Under the pieces are notes generated by a model, which saw only the letters and a program-made list of their open reading frames with translations, was not told where the DNA came from and did not search any database. From Candidatus Sulfotelmatobacter sp. (GTDB lineage: Bacteria; Acidobacteriota; Terriglobia; Terriglobales; Acidobacteriaceae), in assembly GCA_030044775.1 (NCBI GenBank), contig JASICF010000229.1, positions 1 to 7,703 on the forward strand: a stretch of 7,703 bases of DNA, read 5' to 3'. The number at the start of each line of letters is the position of its first letter. Position 1 is the first letter of the stretch. Both the position numbers and the translations under genes were made by a program. Shown one piece after another: positions 6,801 through 7,703 of the stretch.

Positions 6801-7396
6801 GCGCCGGTTGGGATTTGCCCTTCGAGCATCTCTGGTCGAATGGTCCCAAATCGCTGACCAGCGGCTGGAGTCTTTATCCGATTACTTACTTTCAATCGGG
6901 CGTTCCTCTGGATTTCTACGCTTTGCCCGTGAATCCCAGCGAAAGCTATGCGGGTCCCTCCGGCTATGGCGATCCTCAGCTTATTCGGCCCGACCAGATC
7001 ACTCCTTCGATACAGACGTTTAATCCGAAGAAAGTTCAATCCATTTACAACCGATCGACACAGACAACGACGACGGGAAACTTCTTTTTCAATCCTAACG
7101 ACTTGGCTGCAAACCCCTGTATCAACGCCAACACTTGTCCTGTTGGCTTCTACGGAACATACCGGCGCAATTCCCTCGTCGGGCCAACCCGCTTCAATTT
7201 TGATTTAGCGCTGGAAAAGGCCACCGACCTGGGAGAGCGCGTGAAGATGATGTTCCGCGCCGAGGCTTTCAACATTTTCAACCATACCCAATTTCAGAAT
7301 CCAGGCAGCACGCAAGTGAGTGATCCGAACCTGGGTTTGGTTTCAACCACGTTCGATCCTCGAATTCTACAGCTGGCGTTGCGATTTAGTTTCTGA
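3899..7396 (+). CDS. Oar-like TonB-dependent receptor, complete
   Basis: This is an outer-membrane TonB-dependent receptor of 1165 residues, a usual length for acidobacterial Oar-like proteins; the substrate is unknown. Residues 1-34 are a signal peptide ending SAIA before Gln35. Residues about 37-125 are a CarboxypepD_reg domain (GRVIGSVSDPQGAAVAGA, AGTYQVLDVPIGMYSVAVEAAGF). The plug covers about 130-270, with the family hallmark DLPLNGRE at 156-163, AVTYLLDGG, DMVAEFRILTNNYTAEYGR and MKSGANELHGSVFDYLRNE. The barrel begins near GGPILKDRLFYFLGYQGQRQ (about 305-324), includes FGQDEWKVTPRLVLTLGLRWEY and FAPRFGFAWDPFG, and ends in LALRFSF with the terminal Phe needed for outer-membrane assembly. 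All six cysteines of the mature protein occur as close pairs, probably disulfides in surface loops. The start is set by AGGAGG and the signal peptide. Its leader shares a promoter block with the regulator-receptor unit. No frameshift was seen. Confidence 0.96.
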   Translation: MLPANTPSFPSFCVRWRLVTLILAISFFAGSAIAQNTNGRVIGSVSDPQGAAVAGAKVSVTNTKTNVRWNTTTDSAGTYQVLDVPIGMYSVAVEAAGFKKAVTEAQALSINQSLRVDVRLNVGAINQTVQVQSEAAQVETVNPTIGGTVAGAPIQDLPLNGREVLDLAFTQPGVLPAPTNAFAYGSEKSGAFPEGFTVAGGRPDAVTYLLDGGLNNSVTSNNVVFDPNPDMVAEFRILTNNYTAEYGRNGGGTVTVVMKSGANELHGSVFDYLRNEAFDANNYINNEIGQPRPVLKRNQFGATFGGPILKDRLFYFLGYQGQRQSSIMFGTAITTYTPAELNGDFSHAVNGGPDPNVAAYLSAHPYFIPPGGNAANAIINPATINPVTQNFIKANLIPTSPDGQLFPQGPATDNVDQYSGRLDFYATNNDRFALSIGSNREPTVSPLVNATVTGFPEDLTTTNQFVNVGYTKTFSTSLLNEAHATAQRFYQTASAGSHPPTPSELGISINSDLPFAPPIIQLESSNLVLGFDPNLPRTKADNTYALSDTITWTRGRHTIKTGGRFAIMQENSVYAYATNGWFFFYGAGTFVGSGTDLADFLFGVPDEYQQYPRANNNEHQRQYALFGQDEWKVTPRLVLTLGLRWEYTSPETDIHGHTFDILPGLHSTRFEYAPPGFVVPGDPGAPTGWYFPDHKDFAPRFGFAWDPFGNGKTSVRGGGGMFYDTLNGWMSDWNNGVLPWWSSADLFFNTAPAFGPNTSLAKPYQNACVFNAAGDCVSLGQPDPFPSTIPPPNLNFAAAGYLPFGYGDLFVDPHLKTPYIYQYNLSVQRQLGNSLMAEASYVGSSSHKLLTWIDINPVIPSTCAQPAGCNRLLNVDLGLTPVNGYAPLQDTFEGLNDANYNGLLASLMKRTGDWHNLGETYFTLSYTWSHNLDNGSGFNQRSAQIPYFEPHRFYGSSDFDMRNRIELSAGWDLPFEHLWSNGPKSLTSGWSLYPITYFQSGVPLDFYALPVNPSESYAGPSGYGDPQLIRPDQITPSIQTFNPKKVQSIYNRSTQTTTTGNFFFNPNDLAANPCINANTCPVGFYGTYRRNSLVGPTRFNFDLALEKATDLGERVKMMFRAEAFNIFNHTQFQNPGSTQVSDPNLGLVSTTFDPRILQLALRFSF

Positions 7397-7432
7397 GGAC
7401 AACCCTTCCACATTGGTTACGATTCCGGTTGA

Positions 7433-7448
7433 GCCCGCCATGGTGGGC
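7433..7448. repeat. GC-rich inverted repeat after the second receptor gene
   Basis: GCCCGC (7433-7438) and GTGGGC (7443-7448) pair with one G-T wobble around CATG, 36 bases after the receptor stop. There is no T-run after the stem, so a terminator role is weakly supported. Read-through into the next gene, 100 bases after the receptor stop, is possible. Confidence 0.3.
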
Positions 7449-7496
7449 GGCAAGTGGGTTTACGAGTCCTGATTTCTTTATCGGCACGAGAAGACT

Positions 7497-7703
7497 ATGA
7501 GCCAGAAGAAGCAAGATCGCGAACTGGGCATGCACCGGAAGATCACGCGCCGCGATTTTCTGAATGGCGTGAGCTTCGCCGTAGGGGCTTCGCTCTTGTC
7601 CGCGAATCCGCTGTGGCTGGAAGCCTTCGGCGTTCCGCAGTCTCCCTTTGCTCCGGAGAAAGATCCCAATTACTATCCGCCGGCTAAGACCGGGATGCGC
7701 GGG
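7497..7703 (+). CDS. Tat-exported oxidoreductase, N-terminus; possibly spermidine-dehydrogenase-like FAD enzyme (cut by right edge)
   Basis: Only 69 codons are visible. Residues 17-22 are TRRDFL, a good twin-arginine motif (S/T-R-R-x-F-L). A moderately hydrophobic stretch follows (VSFAVGASLLSANPLW), so the protein is probably exported folded, with its cofactor, to the periplasm. The blocks DRELGM near residue 7, ITRRDFLNG, and YYPPAKTGMRG at the end resemble, from memory, the N-termini of proteins annotated as spermidine dehydrogenase or FAD/NAD(P)-binding amine oxidase, where a YPPALTGLRGSH-like block precedes the dinucleotide fold. The FAD-binding GxGxxG motif would lie beyond the window, so the enzyme class is inference; another Tat-dependent oxidoreductase is possible. 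ATG 7497 is preferred because the DRELGM segment appears conserved in that family; only a weak GAGAAG precedes it. ATG 7530 is an alternative. It starts 100 bases after the receptor gene on the same strand. Confidence 0.75.
   Translation, partial: MSQKKQDRELGMHRKITRRDFLNGVSFAVGASLLSANPLWLEAFGVPQSPFAPEKDPNYYPPAKTGMRG

Noticed and set aside
7454..7687. 77-codon plus-strand frame overlapping the last gene
   Set aside because: It is out of frame with the Tat-signal protein starting at 7497 and encodes an arginine-rich sequence with no features.
1..7703. Mobile element, CRISPR array or tRNA
   Set aside because: No transposase or integrase fragment, no regular repeat-spacer pattern, no terminal repeats and no tRNA-like cloverleaf were seen on either strand.

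Overview
The window most probably comes from an Acidobacteriota genome of the Terriglobia/Solibacter type. The evidence is two large Oar-like TonB-dependent receptors, each with an N-terminal carboxypeptidase-regulatory-like (CarboxypepD_reg) domain. That paralogous family is greatly expanded in this phylum. The moderately GC-rich DNA, the Tat signal and the overall style of the proteins fit. This assignment rests on family knowledge and was not checked by a database search.

Layout. On the minus strand, a GntR/HutC-family regulator (2422 to 1613, TTG start) is followed after only 38 bases by the first receptor (1574 to 1). The receptor runs off the left edge, so about 524 N-terminal residues are visible. 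These two look like one transcription unit. Its promoter has a TTGACA -35, an 18-base spacer and a TAAAAG -10. The predicted transcription start falls inside a 16-base near-palindrome at 2435-2450, which closely resembles the dre operator of DasR/NagR regulators (N-acetylglucosamine sensing).

Divergently, on the plus strand, lies a secreted serine hydrolase of the class A beta-lactamase fold (2597-3592). It keeps SxxK and SDN but has KPG instead of KTG and no recognisable Glu166. A 306-base gap then holds a promoter sharing a 12-base block with the regulator promoter, plus a long leader with a hairpin. It leads into a complete 1165-residue Oar-like receptor (3899-7396). A Tat-exported oxidoreductase begins at 7497, possibly a spermidine-dehydrogenase-like FAD enzyme, and is cut by the right edge after 69 codons.

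Working picture (inference): this is a nutrient uptake locus. A metabolite-responsive GntR repressor autoregulates itself and its receptor, possibly in response to an amino-sugar phosphate. The second receptor may be co-expressed through a very similar promoter. The serine hydrolase and the Tat oxidoreductase would act in the periplasm. No tRNA, rRNA, CRISPR array, insertion sequence or attachment site was seen.
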